Below, piece after piece: positions 17,177-26,447 of a stretch of 64,000 nt of DNA. The stretch spans positions 310,001-374,000 of the forward strand of contig NZ_CP104011.1 of assembly GCF_025133575.1 (NCBI RefSeq), written 5' to 3'. The position numbers were made by a program, and so were the translations under genes. Under the pieces are notes generated by a model. That model worked only from the letters and a program-made list of their open reading frames with translations. It was not told the origin of the DNA and did no database searches. Position 1 is the first letter of the stretch. Each line of letters opens with the position of its first letter. The DNA comes from Pseudomonas sp. GCEP-101. Its GTDB lineage: Bacteria; Pseudomonadota; Gammaproteobacteria; Pseudomonadales; Pseudomonadaceae.

Positions 17177-18300
17177 GCCAGCGACCAGAACCGCGCCAGC
17201 GCCTCGGCGCGGTGTTCCAGCTCCTGCGCCGCCCGGGCGCAGGCCTCGGCCAGGGTGATCGGCCCGGGCGCCAGGCTGAACGCCGCCTCGATGCCCGCCT
17301 CGCGCAATTGCGCCAGGCCTTCGCCGACGCTGCCCGCCAGTGCGATCACCGGCACGCCCGCGTGGCGGGCGACATGGGCCACGCCCACCGGCGTCTTGCC
17401 GTGCAGGCTCTGGCCGTCCAGCCGCCCCTCCCCGGTGATGACCAGCGACGCACCAGCCAACGCCGGCTCCAGCGCCGACAGCTCGGCAATCAGCTCGATG
17501 CCGGGACGGAAGCGCGCCTTGAGAAAAGCCCGACAAGCGAAGCCCAGGCCACCGGCGGCGCCGACACCGGGGAACAGGCTGTGATCCTGCCCCAGCGCGA
17601 GTGCGGCGATTTCGGCAAGGCGCTTGAGCGCCGCGTCCAGTTGCCGGACCTGTGCCGGGCTCGCCCCCTTCTGTGGGCCGAAGACCGCCGAAGCGCCGTG
17701 GGCACCGCAGAGGGGATTGTTGACGTCGGCCGCGACTTCGATCTCGACCGTTGCCAGTCGCGGGTCGAGGTTCGACAGGTCGATACGCGCCAGTTCGGCC
17801 AGCCGAGCACCGCCTGCGCCCAGCTCGTTGCCCTGGCCATCCAGGAAACTCACGCCCAGCGCCTGCAACAAGCCCAGGCCGCCGTCATTGGTGGCGCTGC
17901 CACCCAGGCCGATGATGATCTTCCGCGCGCCGGCATCCAGCGCTTCACGAATCAGCTCGCCGGTGCCGCGGCTGGTGGTGCGGGTGGCGTCGCGCTGGGC
18001 CTCGGGCACCCAGTGCAGGCCGCTGGCGGCGGCCATCTCGATCACCGCCGTGGCGTCGTCCAGCCAGCCCCAGTGGGCCTTCACCGGCTGTTCCAGCGGA
18101 CCACAGACCTCCCGCTCGCGGCGCTCGCCCGGCCGCGCCGCCAGCACCGCGTCCACGGTGCCTTCGCCGCCGTCGGCCATGGGTCGCAGCAGGGTTTCGT
18201 CGCCGGGCCGCGCGCGCAGCCAGCCACGGGAAATGGCCTCGGCGACCGCGGGGGCGGAGAGGCTTTCCTTGAAGGAGTCGGGGGCGATGACGACTTTCAT
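17161..18300 (-). CDS. glycerate kinase (GarK/GlxK family)
   Basis: 379-aa kinase of the GarK/GlxK family, converting D-glycerate to 2-phosphoglycerate (or 3-phosphoglycerate in some members) in glyoxylate/glycerate metabolism. Signature segments: MKVVIAPDSFKESL at the N-terminus, PMADGGEGTVDA near residue 40, IIIGLGGSATNDGG near 126 and ITGEGRLDGQSLHGKTPVGV near 283. Full length. Convergent with the 78-aa gene. Confidence 0.93.
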   Translation of the reverse strand: MKVVIAPDSFKESLSAPAVAEAISRGWLRARPGDETLLRPMADGGEGTVDAVLAARPGERREREVCGPLEQPVKAHWGWLDDATAVIEMAAASGLHWVPEAQRDATRTTSRGTGELIREALDAGARKIIIGLGGSATNDGGLGLLQALGVSFLDGQGNELGAGGARLAELARIDLSNLDPRLATVEIEVAADVNNPLCGAHGASAVFGPQKGASPAQVRQLDAALKRLAEIAALALGQDHSLFPGVGAAGGLGFACRAFLKARFRPGIELIAELSALEPALAGASLVITGEGRLDGQSLHGKTPVGVAHVARHAGVPVIALAGSVGEGLAQLREAGIEAAFSLAPGPITLAEACARAAQELEHRAEALARFWSLAQAAR

Positions 18301-18366
18301 GGGGACAGGTCCGTTGTGCGGGAGGATGGAGGCATCCTACACCGCAGCACGGTTTTCCCGACGTGC

Positions 18367-18575
18367 GTAGGAGCGGACTTTGTCCGCGATGGGTGTGACT
18401 CGCGCCGGAAACCATCGCGGACAGAGACGTCTCCCCCAGGATAATTCAGAGCTCGGACCAGCCCTCACCCTAACCCTCTCCCGCGGGAGAGGGGACCGTT
18501 CGGTGCAGGATGAAACCGCGGCGTCAGCCGGGACGATCTGCTCCCTCTCCCTGCGGGAGAGGGCTGGGGTGAGGG
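18367..18575. repeat. REP-like pair plus dispersed palindromic repeat, copy 3
   Basis: GTAGGAGCGGACTTTGTCCG (from 18367) with an inverted partner near 18411-18425 (CCATCGCGGACAGAG), followed at 18460-18575 by the third CCCTCTCC/GGGAGAGG repeat. This fills the 334-bp gap between glycerate kinase and pdxH, and unlike the other three copies the flanking genes are co-directional. Confidence 0.75.
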
Positions 18576-18634
18576 GAAACACAGGCACGGACTTACCCTG
18601 TTGGTCCTACACCACGCTAACCTGCGGAATAGGA

Positions 18635-19282
18635 TCAGGGCGCCAGGCGCTCCAGCACCCAGGCGCCGTTCTCGACGCGGAAGTTCAGGCGATCGTGCAG
18701 GCGGCTCGGGCGGCCCTGCCAGAACTCGACGCGATGGGGCAGCAGGCGATATCCGCCCCAGAACTCCGGGCAGCTCGGCGCGCTGTCGGCGAAGCGCTTC
18801 TCGGTTTCGGCGAGCAATTGCTCCAGCTCGCCACGGCCGTCGATCACCCGGCTCTGCGGCGAAGCCCAGGCGCCCAGGCGGCTGCCCAGCGGACGCACGC
18901 GGTAGTAGGCGGCGGACTCTTCGACCGAGACTTTCTCGACGCGCCCTTCGATGCGCACCTGGCGTTCCAGGGCCGGCCAGAAGAAGGTCATGGCCGCGCG
19001 CGGGTTTTCCCCGAGCTGCTGGCCCTTGGCACTCTGGTAGTTGCTGAAGAAGGTGAACCCGCGCTCGTCGAGGCCCTTGAGCAGGAGCACGCGGCAGTGT
19101 GGCTGGCCGTCCGCGTCCACGGTGGCGAGCGTCATGGCGTTGGGTTCGACCGGCAGTTGCTCGGTCTTCAGCGCATCCTCGAACCACTGGTTGAAGAGGC
19201 TGAACGGTTCGGCGGGCGCCTGGGCTTCGGTCAGTCCGTCACGGGTGTATTCGCGGCGCATATCGGCCAGGGTCTGAGCCAT
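18635..19282 (-). CDS. pdxH: pyridoxamine 5'-phosphate oxidase
   Basis: 215-aa FMN-dependent PNP/PMP oxidase forming PLP. Family motifs: [23 protein letters not shown] (residues about 48-70), [19 protein letters not shown], and the C-terminal PNPOx dimerisation stretch ending [22 protein letters not shown] with the conserved RL-P ending. AGGAG precedes the ATG at 19282, so the frame extension to 19351 is not used. Downstream of an OmpA-type gene, as in P. aeruginosa. Confidence 0.95.
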   Translation of the reverse strand: MAQTLADMRREYTRDGLTEAQAPAEPFSLFNQWFEDALKTEQLPVEPNAMTLATVDADGQPHCRVLLLKGLDERGFTFFSNYQSAKGQQLGENPRAAMTFFWPALERQVRIEGRVEKVSVEESAAYYRVRPLGSRLGAWASPQSRVIDGRGELEQLLAETEKRFADSAPSCPEFWGGYRLLPHRVEFWQGRPSRLHDRLNFRVENGAWVLERLAP

Positions 19283-19390
19283 CGGAAATCTCCTGCAGAA
19301 GAAGTCCTTAAGCTTATCCAGACTTGCGCCTTTGCGCTTGATCCACGACAAGCGTCATTCCGCGCGGAACGACGCTCGGCGTGCGCCGGA

Positions 19391-20185
19391 TCAGTTAGCC
19401 TGGGCGAGCGCCAGCAGGCTGGTGCGCTGGGTCACCAGCACTTCGACACGGCGGTTCAGTGCGCGGCCTTCGGCGCTGGCGTTGTCGGCGCGCGGCAGGC
19501 TGGAACCGACGCCTTTCAGGCGCAGGCGATCGGCGCCCAGGCCGCTGAGGCGGAAGATCGAGGACACCGCCTGGGCACGCTGCAGGCTGACCTTGTCGTT
19601 GGTCGCCTTGTCGCCCGAGCTGTCGCTGTGGCCGAGCACCAGCACGCCGCTTTCCGGGTCGTTCTGCAGCATCTTCGCCACGTTGCCCAGCGGCGCCAGG
19701 GTTACCGGCAGCAGCAGTTCAGGACGCTTGGGGTTGAACGAGCCTTCCACCGGCGCGATCAGCACCAGGGCGTTTTCGCGGCGCTCGACGGTGAACTTGC
19801 TGCCGGCCACCGCATCGCGCAGGGACTTCTCGTGCTGGTCCAGCCACTCCTTGGTGACCTTGGCGCTCTGCGGCTTGGTGGCGGTGTCGGCGCCGGACTT
19901 GCTCTCGCTCACGCCGAACGGCCACCACCAGTGGCCACCGGGCTGCTGGCTGCCGGCATCGGCGACCTTGGGCGCGTCAACGGCTTGCTTCGCCGGTGCG
20001 GGGGCTGCGGCAGTGGCTGCCTGGTCGCCACCGAAGGGCCACCACCCGTGACCGGAACCGCCAGCCGCCGCGGCGCTGTCCGGCGCCTTTGCCTGATCCT
20101 GGGATTGGAACTGGCTGCAGGCGGAAAGGCCGACGCACAGCGCAAGGGTGGAGACTTTCAGCGTACGGGAGAACAGCAGGTTCAT
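19391..20185 (-). CDS. OmpA-family lipoprotein with WWPFG repeats
   Basis: 264-aa protein: signal with lipobox LSAC (Cys23), an Ala/Pro-rich linker carrying two WWPFG motifs (residues 48-52 and 87-91, each preceded by Gly-His), then a C-terminal OmpA/Pal peptidoglycan-binding domain (about 150-255, LVLGHSDSSGDKATNDKVSLQRAQAV and ALNRRVEVLV). The linker motifs are aromatic repeats I do not recognise from a named domain. Probably ties the outer membrane to peptidoglycan. Neighbour of pdxH as in P. aeruginosa (about PA1048). Confidence 0.85.
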   Translation of the reverse strand: MNLLFSRTLKVSTLALCVGLSACSQFQSQDQAKAPDSAAAAGGSGHGWWPFGGDQAATAAAPAPAKQAVDAPKVADAGSQQPGGHWWWPFGVSESKSGADTATKPQSAKVTKEWLDQHEKSLRDAVAGSKFTVERRENALVLIAPVEGSFNPKRPELLLPVTLAPLGNVAKMLQNDPESGVLVLGHSDSSGDKATNDKVSLQRAQAVSSIFRLSGLGADRLRLKGVGSSLPRADNASAEGRALNRRVEVLVTQRTSLLALAQAN

Positions 20186-20405
20186 GGGGTCGATTCCATA
20201 AAGTTGGAACATGAAGGAAGGCCAGGCGCGGCCGGCGAGCGGCGGCACCCTGACTTCAGCAATCGGCTTAAGAGTTGTACATAACTTACTCAGTTGGAAC
20301 GAGATTTTAATCCCGAACTGACGAGCGGCGCATGCCTGCGCGCAGGAGAACGCCGTCACAGCTCGCAAGCGCGACGGCAAAAGCGGACGACCTTAAGAAG
20401 GTGCG

Positions 20406-20427
20406 GCGGGAGGAAGGTTCCTCCCGC
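20406..20427 (-). terminator. hairpin downstream of the serine hydrolase
   Basis: GCGGGAGGAA/TTCCTCCCGC perfect 10-bp stem with a 2-nt loop, 7 bp past the hydrolase stop. The downstream T-run is poor (ACCTTCTTAA), so termination efficiency is uncertain. Confidence 0.55.
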
Positions 20428-20433
20428 TCGTCG

Positions 20434-21579
20434 CTACAGGCAGTCGCCGGCCAGGCGTGCCAGGCGCTGGGCGCGCGGGTCCATCAGCACATACGGGCCA
20501 AGGGTGTTGACGACGAAACCGAAGGCCAGCTCGCGTTCGGGGTCGGCGAAACCGATGGAGCCACCCGCCCCGGGATGCCCGAAGGCCTGCGGGCCGAGGC
20601 CGTAGGTGGCGTTGGCCACAGTCGGCTGGTCAAGCATGCAACCCAGACCGAAGCGCGTACAGGTCAACAATGTTCGATCCTCGCCAATGGCATGTTCGCG
20701 GGTCAGTTCGGCCAGCAGCGCGTCGTCCAGCAACCGGCCCTGCAGCAGGCCGCTGTAGAAACCGGCCAGCGAACGCGCATTGCCATGGCCGTTGGCCGCC
20801 GGCTGCGACATGCGCCGCCATTCCGGCTTGTTGGTGCTGGTGAGCACCGACGGCGGGTTGGTGAAGGCGCGGGTGGATAGCGCCGCGGCGTCGGTCATCA
20901 TGGTGCGCAGCAGGCGTTGCGCGGCGGCGTCGCCCAGGTTGCCCTTGCCGCGGGCGATATGGGCCACGCGAGGGAACTCGGCGTCGTCCAGGCCGATGTG
21001 GAAGTCCAGGCCCAGCGGCCGGGCGGTGCGCGCCACGATGGCAGCGCCCGGCTCGCGGCCGTCGACGCGGCGGATCACCTCGCCGATCAGCCAGCCGTAG
21101 GTGATGGGCGCGTAGCCGTGCTCGGCGCCTGGCGTCCACCAGGGCGTTTCGGCGGCCAGCGCGGAGGTCATGGTCGTCCAGTCGTACAGCGCCTCGGGCG
21201 CCAGCGGCTCGCGAATTGCCGGCAGGCCGGCGCGATGGCTGAGCAGTTGGCGCACGGTGATGCCTTGCTTGCCGGCCTGCTCGAACTCCGGCCAGTAGCG
21301 CGCGACCGGGGCGTCGAGCTCCAGCCGGCCTTCACCCACCAGTTGCAGCGCGGCGACGGCGGCGAAGGTCTTGGTGCAGGAGAACAGGTTGAGCAGCGTG
21401 TCGGCCTGCCAGTCCTGCCCTGGTTCCTTGCCTGCCCTGCCGGCCCAGAGATCGACCACGGTCTCGCCGCCGACCTGGATGCACAGTGCCGCACCGCGCT
21501 CCTGCGGGTCCTCGAACAGCGCGCTGAACGCATCGGCAACGGGGGTGAAGCGCGGATCGCAGTGGCCGTTCAGGGTCAT
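20434..21579 (-). CDS. serine hydrolase, class C beta-lactamase/EstB fold
   Basis: 381-aa hydrolase. The nucleophile motif is SCTK (Ser67-x-x-Lys70), followed by a Tyr motif in GYAPITYGW and a C-terminal HPGAGGS in place of the beta-lactamase KTG, as in EstB-type esterases. No signal peptide is visible, so it is probably cytoplasmic and an esterase rather than a resistance beta-lactamase. CGGAG precedes the ATG at 21579. Confidence 0.88.
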   Translation of the reverse strand: MTLNGHCDPRFTPVADAFSALFEDPQERGAALCIQVGGETVVDLWAGRAGKEPGQDWQADTLLNLFSCTKTFAAVAALQLVGEGRLELDAPVARYWPEFEQAGKQGITVRQLLSHRAGLPAIREPLAPEALYDWTTMTSALAAETPWWTPGAEHGYAPITYGWLIGEVIRRVDGREPGAAIVARTARPLGLDFHIGLDDAEFPRVAHIARGKGNLGDAAAQRLLRTMMTDAAALSTRAFTNPPSVLTSTNKPEWRRMSQPAANGHGNARSLAGFYSGLLQGRLLDDALLAELTREHAIGEDRTLLTCTRFGLGCMLDQPTVANATYGLGPQAFGHPGAGGSIGFADPERELAFGFVVNTLGPYVLMDPRAQRLARLAGDCL

Positions 21580-21696
21580 CTCAAGCTCCGAAAAAGCACA
21601 AGGGCGGGTGGCGCCATTCTTCCAGCGCACCCCGCCCCTGGGAACCCTGCCGAAGGCAGGGTGTGGTCTCACGAATGTCGGATCATCGCGGCGCCG

Positions 21697-23976
21697 TTAC
21701 TGCGACGCCTGCTCTTCCTCACCGCCGTCATCGTTGGCGGGCGCCGGTTTCGGCGCGGGCTCCGGCGCCACCTTGGCCGCGGCGCGGGCCTGCTCGTCGA
21801 TGCCCTTGAGCGTCTGCTGGTTAGCCTTGCGCACGGCATCGACGAAGCCGCCGAACGGCAGGTCGGTGATGCCGACCAGGCCGATATGGCCGTTCTCGCC
21901 ATCGAGCAGGCGGCCGGTCGCCGGCTGGTCGAGGTACTGGAACCAGTGGGCACCGACGATATTCGGCGCCTTCGCCGCCTCGGCGAGGAAGCGCTGGTAG
22001 GCCTCGCCGCGCTGCTGCTCGTTGTATACCTCGGCCACGCCGCCCCAGAACGGCCCGCGGTCGCGGGAGCCGAAGTGGAACTCGGTGATCAGCACGGGCT
22101 TGTCCAGGCTGCGCACGTAGTCGGCATCGAAGCCCTGCTGCGGCAGCGGCACGTAGAGGTTGAAGCTGAGGATGTCGCAGTACTGCGCACAGGAGGCCAG
22201 GGCCTCCGGCGTGCTGACGGCGAAGCGCGGGCCGAGCAGCAGGTGGTTGGGCGCGTGCCACTGCAGCGAGTCCTTCAGCGTCTTGAAGTACTGGTCGGCA
22301 TACAGGCGCAGGAAGGCGCTGTAGTCCTGGGCGATGGCCGGGTGCGCCTCGCTCGGCAGGGGCGCCTGGTAACCCGGCGCGTCGAGGTCTTCCCAGGAAC
22401 CCAATTGCACGCCCCAGGCGTCAGCGAGGTGCTCGTGCTCCTGGTACTTGTCCTTGAGCTGCTTGATGAAGGCGCGCTTGGCCGGGCTGTCGGTGGACAG
22501 CTTGAGCGTGCCGAAGGCCAGGGCGAAGTGCGCCTGGGCATCATCGCCACGACCGGCCCAGGCCAGCTCGTTGTCGGCGTAGTAGCCCAGCAGCCAGGCA
22601 TCCTCGCGGTGGTCGCGGGCAGCGATGGCGATGGCGCGCTCGGCAGCCATGGCGAAGCGCGGGTCGAACGGGTCGGGCATGGCGCCCCACCAGTCGTAGC
22701 CGGTGCTCACCGTGGCGTAATCGCCGCTGATGGACAGCGGCACGCTGTAGGGCAGGCGCGGATCGTCGGCGAAGGCCGGATCGCTCCAGTCGCCCAGGGT
22801 ATTGAAGCCCCAGGAGCCGAGGCGCTGCACGGTGCGCTCGCGCCACGCGGCAGCGGCGGCGTCGCCGCTGAGGCCGCCGTCGGCGCGGAAGCGGTTGGCG
22901 GCGTAGAAGTCGAACCAGCGGCCATTGCCGAAGGCGCGGCCCTGCTGGGCGCCCACGCCGCTGCGGTCGTCGCGCTGGCCGTAGAAGGCGGCCAGCGGCT
23001 CGCCTTCTTTGGGCAGGCTGGCGAACATGTATTCGCGGCCTTCCACGTAGGTCTGGCTGCTGTCGGCGTTCACCGCGTTGACGCCCAGGGACCAGAACGA
23101 ATGGCCCTCGGGTGTCACCAGCCACCAGCGGCCGTTGCGTTTTTCCGTGCGGAAGAAACCGGTGCCCTCGAAGGCCGGGCCGTCCAGCAGGCCGCCGAAG
23201 GCGTCCCGGCCGGGGGCGGGCTGCCACTTCCTGAGTTGCTCGCCTTCGGCTTTCCAGGCGCTGGCCAGTTGCTCGGCGCTCTTCACCTTCTCCGGCCAGT
23301 CGCTACGGGTGGATTGGCCGAAGCCGTCGACGATGCCGGTGTAGGCCTTGCGGTATTCGTCGTTGCCGGCGCGGGTGCCGAAGCGGCCGACGAGGATGTC
23401 CTGCGCCGCCTTGGGCGAGGTCAGGAACAGTTTCACCGCGCCGACCTGGCTGCGGTTCAGCTCGCCGGTGACCTTACTGGCCAGCAGCAGGCGCTGGCCG
23501 TCCTGGGTCACGGGCATCGGTACGCCGGCGCGCATGCCGAAGTCTTCCGGCGCGATGGCGTGCAGCGGGATCACCAGGGTCTGCGCCGGGCCTGGCGGCA
23601 GGGCGATGCTGGCGCGCAGGCCGGGGGCGCCGGCGACGCCTTCGATCTCCACTTCCAGGGTGATGGCCCAGTCCATGGCGTTCTGGATGCGCAGGCTGAC
23701 GCTGTCGGCCTGGGACCAGTCCCAGCTGCCGTTGGACGGCGCCAGGCGCAGGGTCGGTTGCGGCGCCGGGTTGAAGTTCACCCGGCGCAGGATCTCGCCC
23801 TCGGGCGTGGCCTCGGCGGTGGCGCTGGGCAGGTCGGCGTTCTGCGTGGTCACCGTGACCACGGCCATCGGCTTGACGAAATTGAACAGGGTTTCATTGC
23901 CGCCAGCCGACCAGGCCGGGGCACTGGCGATGGCGAGGCTGAGCAGCAGAGGCAGATGCCAACGCGGAGCGATCAT
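21697..23976 (-). CDS. secreted GH50/agarase-like glycoside hydrolase
   Basis: 759-aa exported protein: signal peptide ending PAWSA, an N-terminal beta-sandwich/CBM-like region (about residues 25-210), then a (beta/alpha)8 domain. Candidate acid/base is in YYADNELAW (Asn-Glu, clan GH-A pattern) and the nucleophile in ITEFHFGSRDRG. The layout and DPFDPRF, WDW and FSLGVN segments resemble the GH50 exo-beta-agarase family. The C-terminal 40 residues are Pro/Ala/Glu-rich and disordered. A Pseudomonas of soil or water is not expected to eat agar, so the true substrate may be another galactan or a self-made exopolysaccharide. Confidence 0.75.
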   Translation of the reverse strand: MIAPRWHLPLLLSLAIASAPAWSAGGNETLFNFVKPMAVVTVTTQNADLPSATAEATPEGEILRRVNFNPAPQPTLRLAPSNGSWDWSQADSVSLRIQNAMDWAITLEVEIEGVAGAPGLRASIALPPGPAQTLVIPLHAIAPEDFGMRAGVPMPVTQDGQRLLLASKVTGELNRSQVGAVKLFLTSPKAAQDILVGRFGTRAGNDEYRKAYTGIVDGFGQSTRSDWPEKVKSAEQLASAWKAEGEQLRKWQPAPGRDAFGGLLDGPAFEGTGFFRTEKRNGRWWLVTPEGHSFWSLGVNAVNADSSQTYVEGREYMFASLPKEGEPLAAFYGQRDDRSGVGAQQGRAFGNGRWFDFYAANRFRADGGLSGDAAAAAWRERTVQRLGSWGFNTLGDWSDPAFADDPRLPYSVPLSISGDYATVSTGYDWWGAMPDPFDPRFAMAAERAIAIAARDHREDAWLLGYYADNELAWAGRGDDAQAHFALAFGTLKLSTDSPAKRAFIKQLKDKYQEHEHLADAWGVQLGSWEDLDAPGYQAPLPSEAHPAIAQDYSAFLRLYADQYFKTLKDSLQWHAPNHLLLGPRFAVSTPEALASCAQYCDILSFNLYVPLPQQGFDADYVRSLDKPVLITEFHFGSRDRGPFWGGVAEVYNEQQRGEAYQRFLAEAAKAPNIVGAHWFQYLDQPATGRLLDGENGHIGLVGITDLPFGGFVDAVRKANQQTLKGIDEQARAAAKVAPEPAPKPAPANDDGGEEEQASQ

Positions 23977-24044
23977 TTATCCTTGTCCTCACTACGCACC
24001 GCCAGCAGGCGGGCGCTGAATTCAACCAGGAAGCATTTTCCGCT

Positions 24045-24170
24045 CCGAACTCGAGGATCTTGCGAGCTAGAGCAGAACAAGGCGGAAGCTGGCCCGGAAG
24101 CGGAGTTTACACGCAGTAAATGAGCACTCCGGGCCAGCTTCCAACGCAGTTATGCCGACGCGCAGCTGAT
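24045..24170. repeat. dispersed element with a perfect 15-bp inverted repeat
   Basis: GGAAGCTGGCCCGGA (24084-24098) and TCCGGGCCAGCTTCC (24128-24142) are perfect inverted repeats around a 29-bp loop containing GTTTAC...GTAAA, a second small stem. Flanks read TTGCGAGCTAGAGC and CAACGCAGT. I recall this type of sequence as a dispersed Pseudomonas repeat. It occupies the gap between dinG and the glycosidase gene. Confidence 0.7.
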
Positions 24171-24180
24171 CGAACTCCGA

Positions 24181-26325
24181 TCAAGCTATTTCACGGCGGA
24201 AAGGGGGGAGCGCGTTAAGAATGGCCTTGCCGTAGCGCTGCGTCACCACACGGCGATCGAGCAGCGTAATGGTGCCGCGGTCCTGCTCGGTGCGCAGCAG
24301 GCGGCCGCAGGCCTGCACCAGGCGCAGCGAAGCGTCGGGCACGGCGATCTCCATGAAGGGATTGCCGCCGCGCGCCTCGATCCATTCCGACAGCGCCGCC
24401 TCCACCGGGTCATCCGGCACGGCGAAGGGAATCTTGGCGATCACCACGTGCTCGCAATACGCACCGGGCAGGTCCACGCCTTCGGCGAAGCTGGCCAGGC
24501 CGAACAGCACGCTCGGTTCGCCATCGTCCACCCGCGCGCGGTGCTTGTTCAGGGTTTCCTGCTTGGACAGGTTGCCCTGGATCAGCACGCGCTTGCGCCA
24601 GTCGCGTTCCAGGCCGTCGAAGACTTCCTGCATCTGCTTGCGCGAGGCGAAGAGGATCAGCGAGCCGCGCGAACCTTCGACCATCGCCGGCAATTCGCGG
24701 ATGATCGCCGCGGTATGGGCGGCGGCGTCGCGCGGGTCGGCCTTGAGGTCCGGCACGCGCAGCACGCCGGCATCGGCATGGTGGAACGGGCTCGGCACCA
24801 CGGCGGTGACGGCGGCGCGCGGCAGGCCGGCGCGCATGCGGTAGCGGTCGAAGGTGCCCAGCGCGGTGAGCGTCGCGGAGGTCACCAGCACGCCGTAGGC
24901 CACGTTCCACAGGTTGCGGCGCAGGGTCTCGGCGGCGAGGATCGGGCTGGCGTTGGCCTCGATGTCGTAGAAGGTGCCGCTCTCGGCGAGGGTCAGCCAG
25001 CGCGCCATGGGCGGGCTGTCTTCCGGGTCCTCGCTGGTGAAGGCGGTCCACAGCTCCCAGTTGCCCTGGGCACGGGACAGCAGGCTGCCGAACAGCGGGT
25101 ACCACTCTTCGGCCTGGTGGCTGGCGATGCCGACGCTGCCCTCCCCGTCCATGGCTTCCTTGAGCAACTCAGTCAGGCGGGTGAAGAGGTCGGTGAGCTT
25201 GGCGAACCCTTTCTTCAGTTCGATGCCCATCTCGCGGATGTGCTCGGGAACCACCCCGCCCTCGAAGCGATGGCGCGGCCGCTCGCGGCCCTCCATGTCC
25301 TCGCCGGCACGGAAGTCCCCGACCTCCTCGCAGGCGGTGAACATGAACTGCTGATGCGTGCGCAGCTCGCGGGCGAGTTCCGGCACCTGTTCGATCAGGC
25401 GGCCAAGGTCGCCCGGCAGCGGGTTCTGCGCCAGCAGCTTGGTCAGGTTCTTTTCCACCTGGCCCAGCCAGTCGGCGGTGGCGCGCAGGCGGGTGAAATG
25501 GGCGAAGTGGCCGATGGCCTTGTCCGGCAGGTGATGGCCTTCATCGAACACATAGATGGTGTCGCGCGGGTCCGGCAGGATCGCGCCGCCGCCCAGGGCC
25601 AGGTCGGCCAGCACCAGGTCATGGTTGGTGACGATCACGTCGACCTTGGTCATGCCCTCGCGCGCCTTGTAGAAGGCGCACTGCTGGAAGTTCGGGCAAT
25701 GGCGGTTGGTGCACTGGCTGTGATCGGTGGTGACCTGGGCCCACTGTGCATCCTCGATGGCCTCCGGCCAGGAGTCGCGGTCGCCGTCCCAGCGGTTGCC
25801 CGCCAGGCGCTCGATCATCTGGTTGAACAGCTTGGTGGAGGTTTCGTCCACGTCGATGCGGAAACCTTCCTCCTCGAACAGCTGGGCAGTGGCGCTCTGC
25901 GCCTGGCCTTCCTGCAGCAGGTGGTCGAGCTTGGACAGGCACATGTAGCGCCCGCGCCCCTTGGCCAGGGCGAAACTGAACGACAGGCCGGAATTGCGCA
26001 GCAGGTCGGGCAGGTCCTTGTGGACGATCTGCTCCTGCAGGGCAACGGTGGCGGTGGCGACCACCAGGCGCTTGCCGGCGGCCTTGGCGCAGGCGATGGC
26101 GGCAAGGCTGTAGGCGACGGTCTTGCCGGTGCCGGTGCCGGCTTCCACGGCGACCACGGCGGCATCGCCCAGGCGATGGCCTTCCTCGTCGCTGGCGATG
26201 GTCCCCAGGACCTTGGCGACTTCGGCGATCATCAGGCGCTGGCCGTAGCGCGGCTTGAGTTCCTTGGCCTCGAGGAAGCGCGAGTAGGCGCCCTGGATCG
26301 TGGCCTTGAGTTCGGTGCTGAGCAT
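24181..26325 (-). CDS. dinG: ATP-dependent DNA helicase DinG
   Basis: 714-aa XPD-like superfamily 2 helicase. Walker A in VEAGTGTGKT (about residue 50-60), DEGH box in FDEGHH, iron-sulfur cysteines in CTNRHCPNFQQC plus a cysteine in RGRYMCLSK, and helicase C motifs ILFASRKQM and ACGRLLRTEQDRG. Unwinds D-loops, R-loops and forked DNA; LexA-regulated in E. coli, but I see no obvious LexA box here. The ATG at 26325 gives the family length. Confidence 0.93.
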   Translation of the reverse strand: MLSTELKATIQGAYSRFLEAKELKPRYGQRLMIAEVAKVLGTIASDEEGHRLGDAAVVAVEAGTGTGKTVAYSLAAIACAKAAGKRLVVATATVALQEQIVHKDLPDLLRNSGLSFSFALAKGRGRYMCLSKLDHLLQEGQAQSATAQLFEEEGFRIDVDETSTKLFNQMIERLAGNRWDGDRDSWPEAIEDAQWAQVTTDHSQCTNRHCPNFQQCAFYKAREGMTKVDVIVTNHDLVLADLALGGGAILPDPRDTIYVFDEGHHLPDKAIGHFAHFTRLRATADWLGQVEKNLTKLLAQNPLPGDLGRLIEQVPELARELRTHQQFMFTACEEVGDFRAGEDMEGRERPRHRFEGGVVPEHIREMGIELKKGFAKLTDLFTRLTELLKEAMDGEGSVGIASHQAEEWYPLFGSLLSRAQGNWELWTAFTSEDPEDSPPMARWLTLAESGTFYDIEANASPILAAETLRRNLWNVAYGVLVTSATLTALGTFDRYRMRAGLPRAAVTAVVPSPFHHADAGVLRVPDLKADPRDAAAHTAAIIRELPAMVEGSRGSLILFASRKQMQEVFDGLERDWRKRVLIQGNLSKQETLNKHRARVDDGEPSVLFGLASFAEGVDLPGAYCEHVVIAKIPFAVPDDPVEAALSEWIEARGGNPFMEIAVPDASLRLVQACGRLLRTEQDRGTITLLDRRVVTQRYGKAILNALPPFRREIA

Positions 26326-26447
26326 GGACTTCCCGGGCCCCGGAGCGTGCCGCGAGGACACATCCGGATGCTGGATAAATTTTCAGTGGTTCGAATCGGC
26401 CGCTATGATAGCGCGCTTGACTTCAATCGCCAGCGGAGATCGTCCGA

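Noticed and set aside
20434-21579. Beta-lactamase resistance gene
   Set aside because: SxxK is present but the C-terminal motif is HPGAGG as in EstB-type esterases, and there is no signal peptide.
20917-24123. 1068-codon plus-strand frame opposite the esterase and glycosidase genes
   Set aside because: Shadow frame crossing two real genes and a repeat; no ribosome-binding site at a plausible start.
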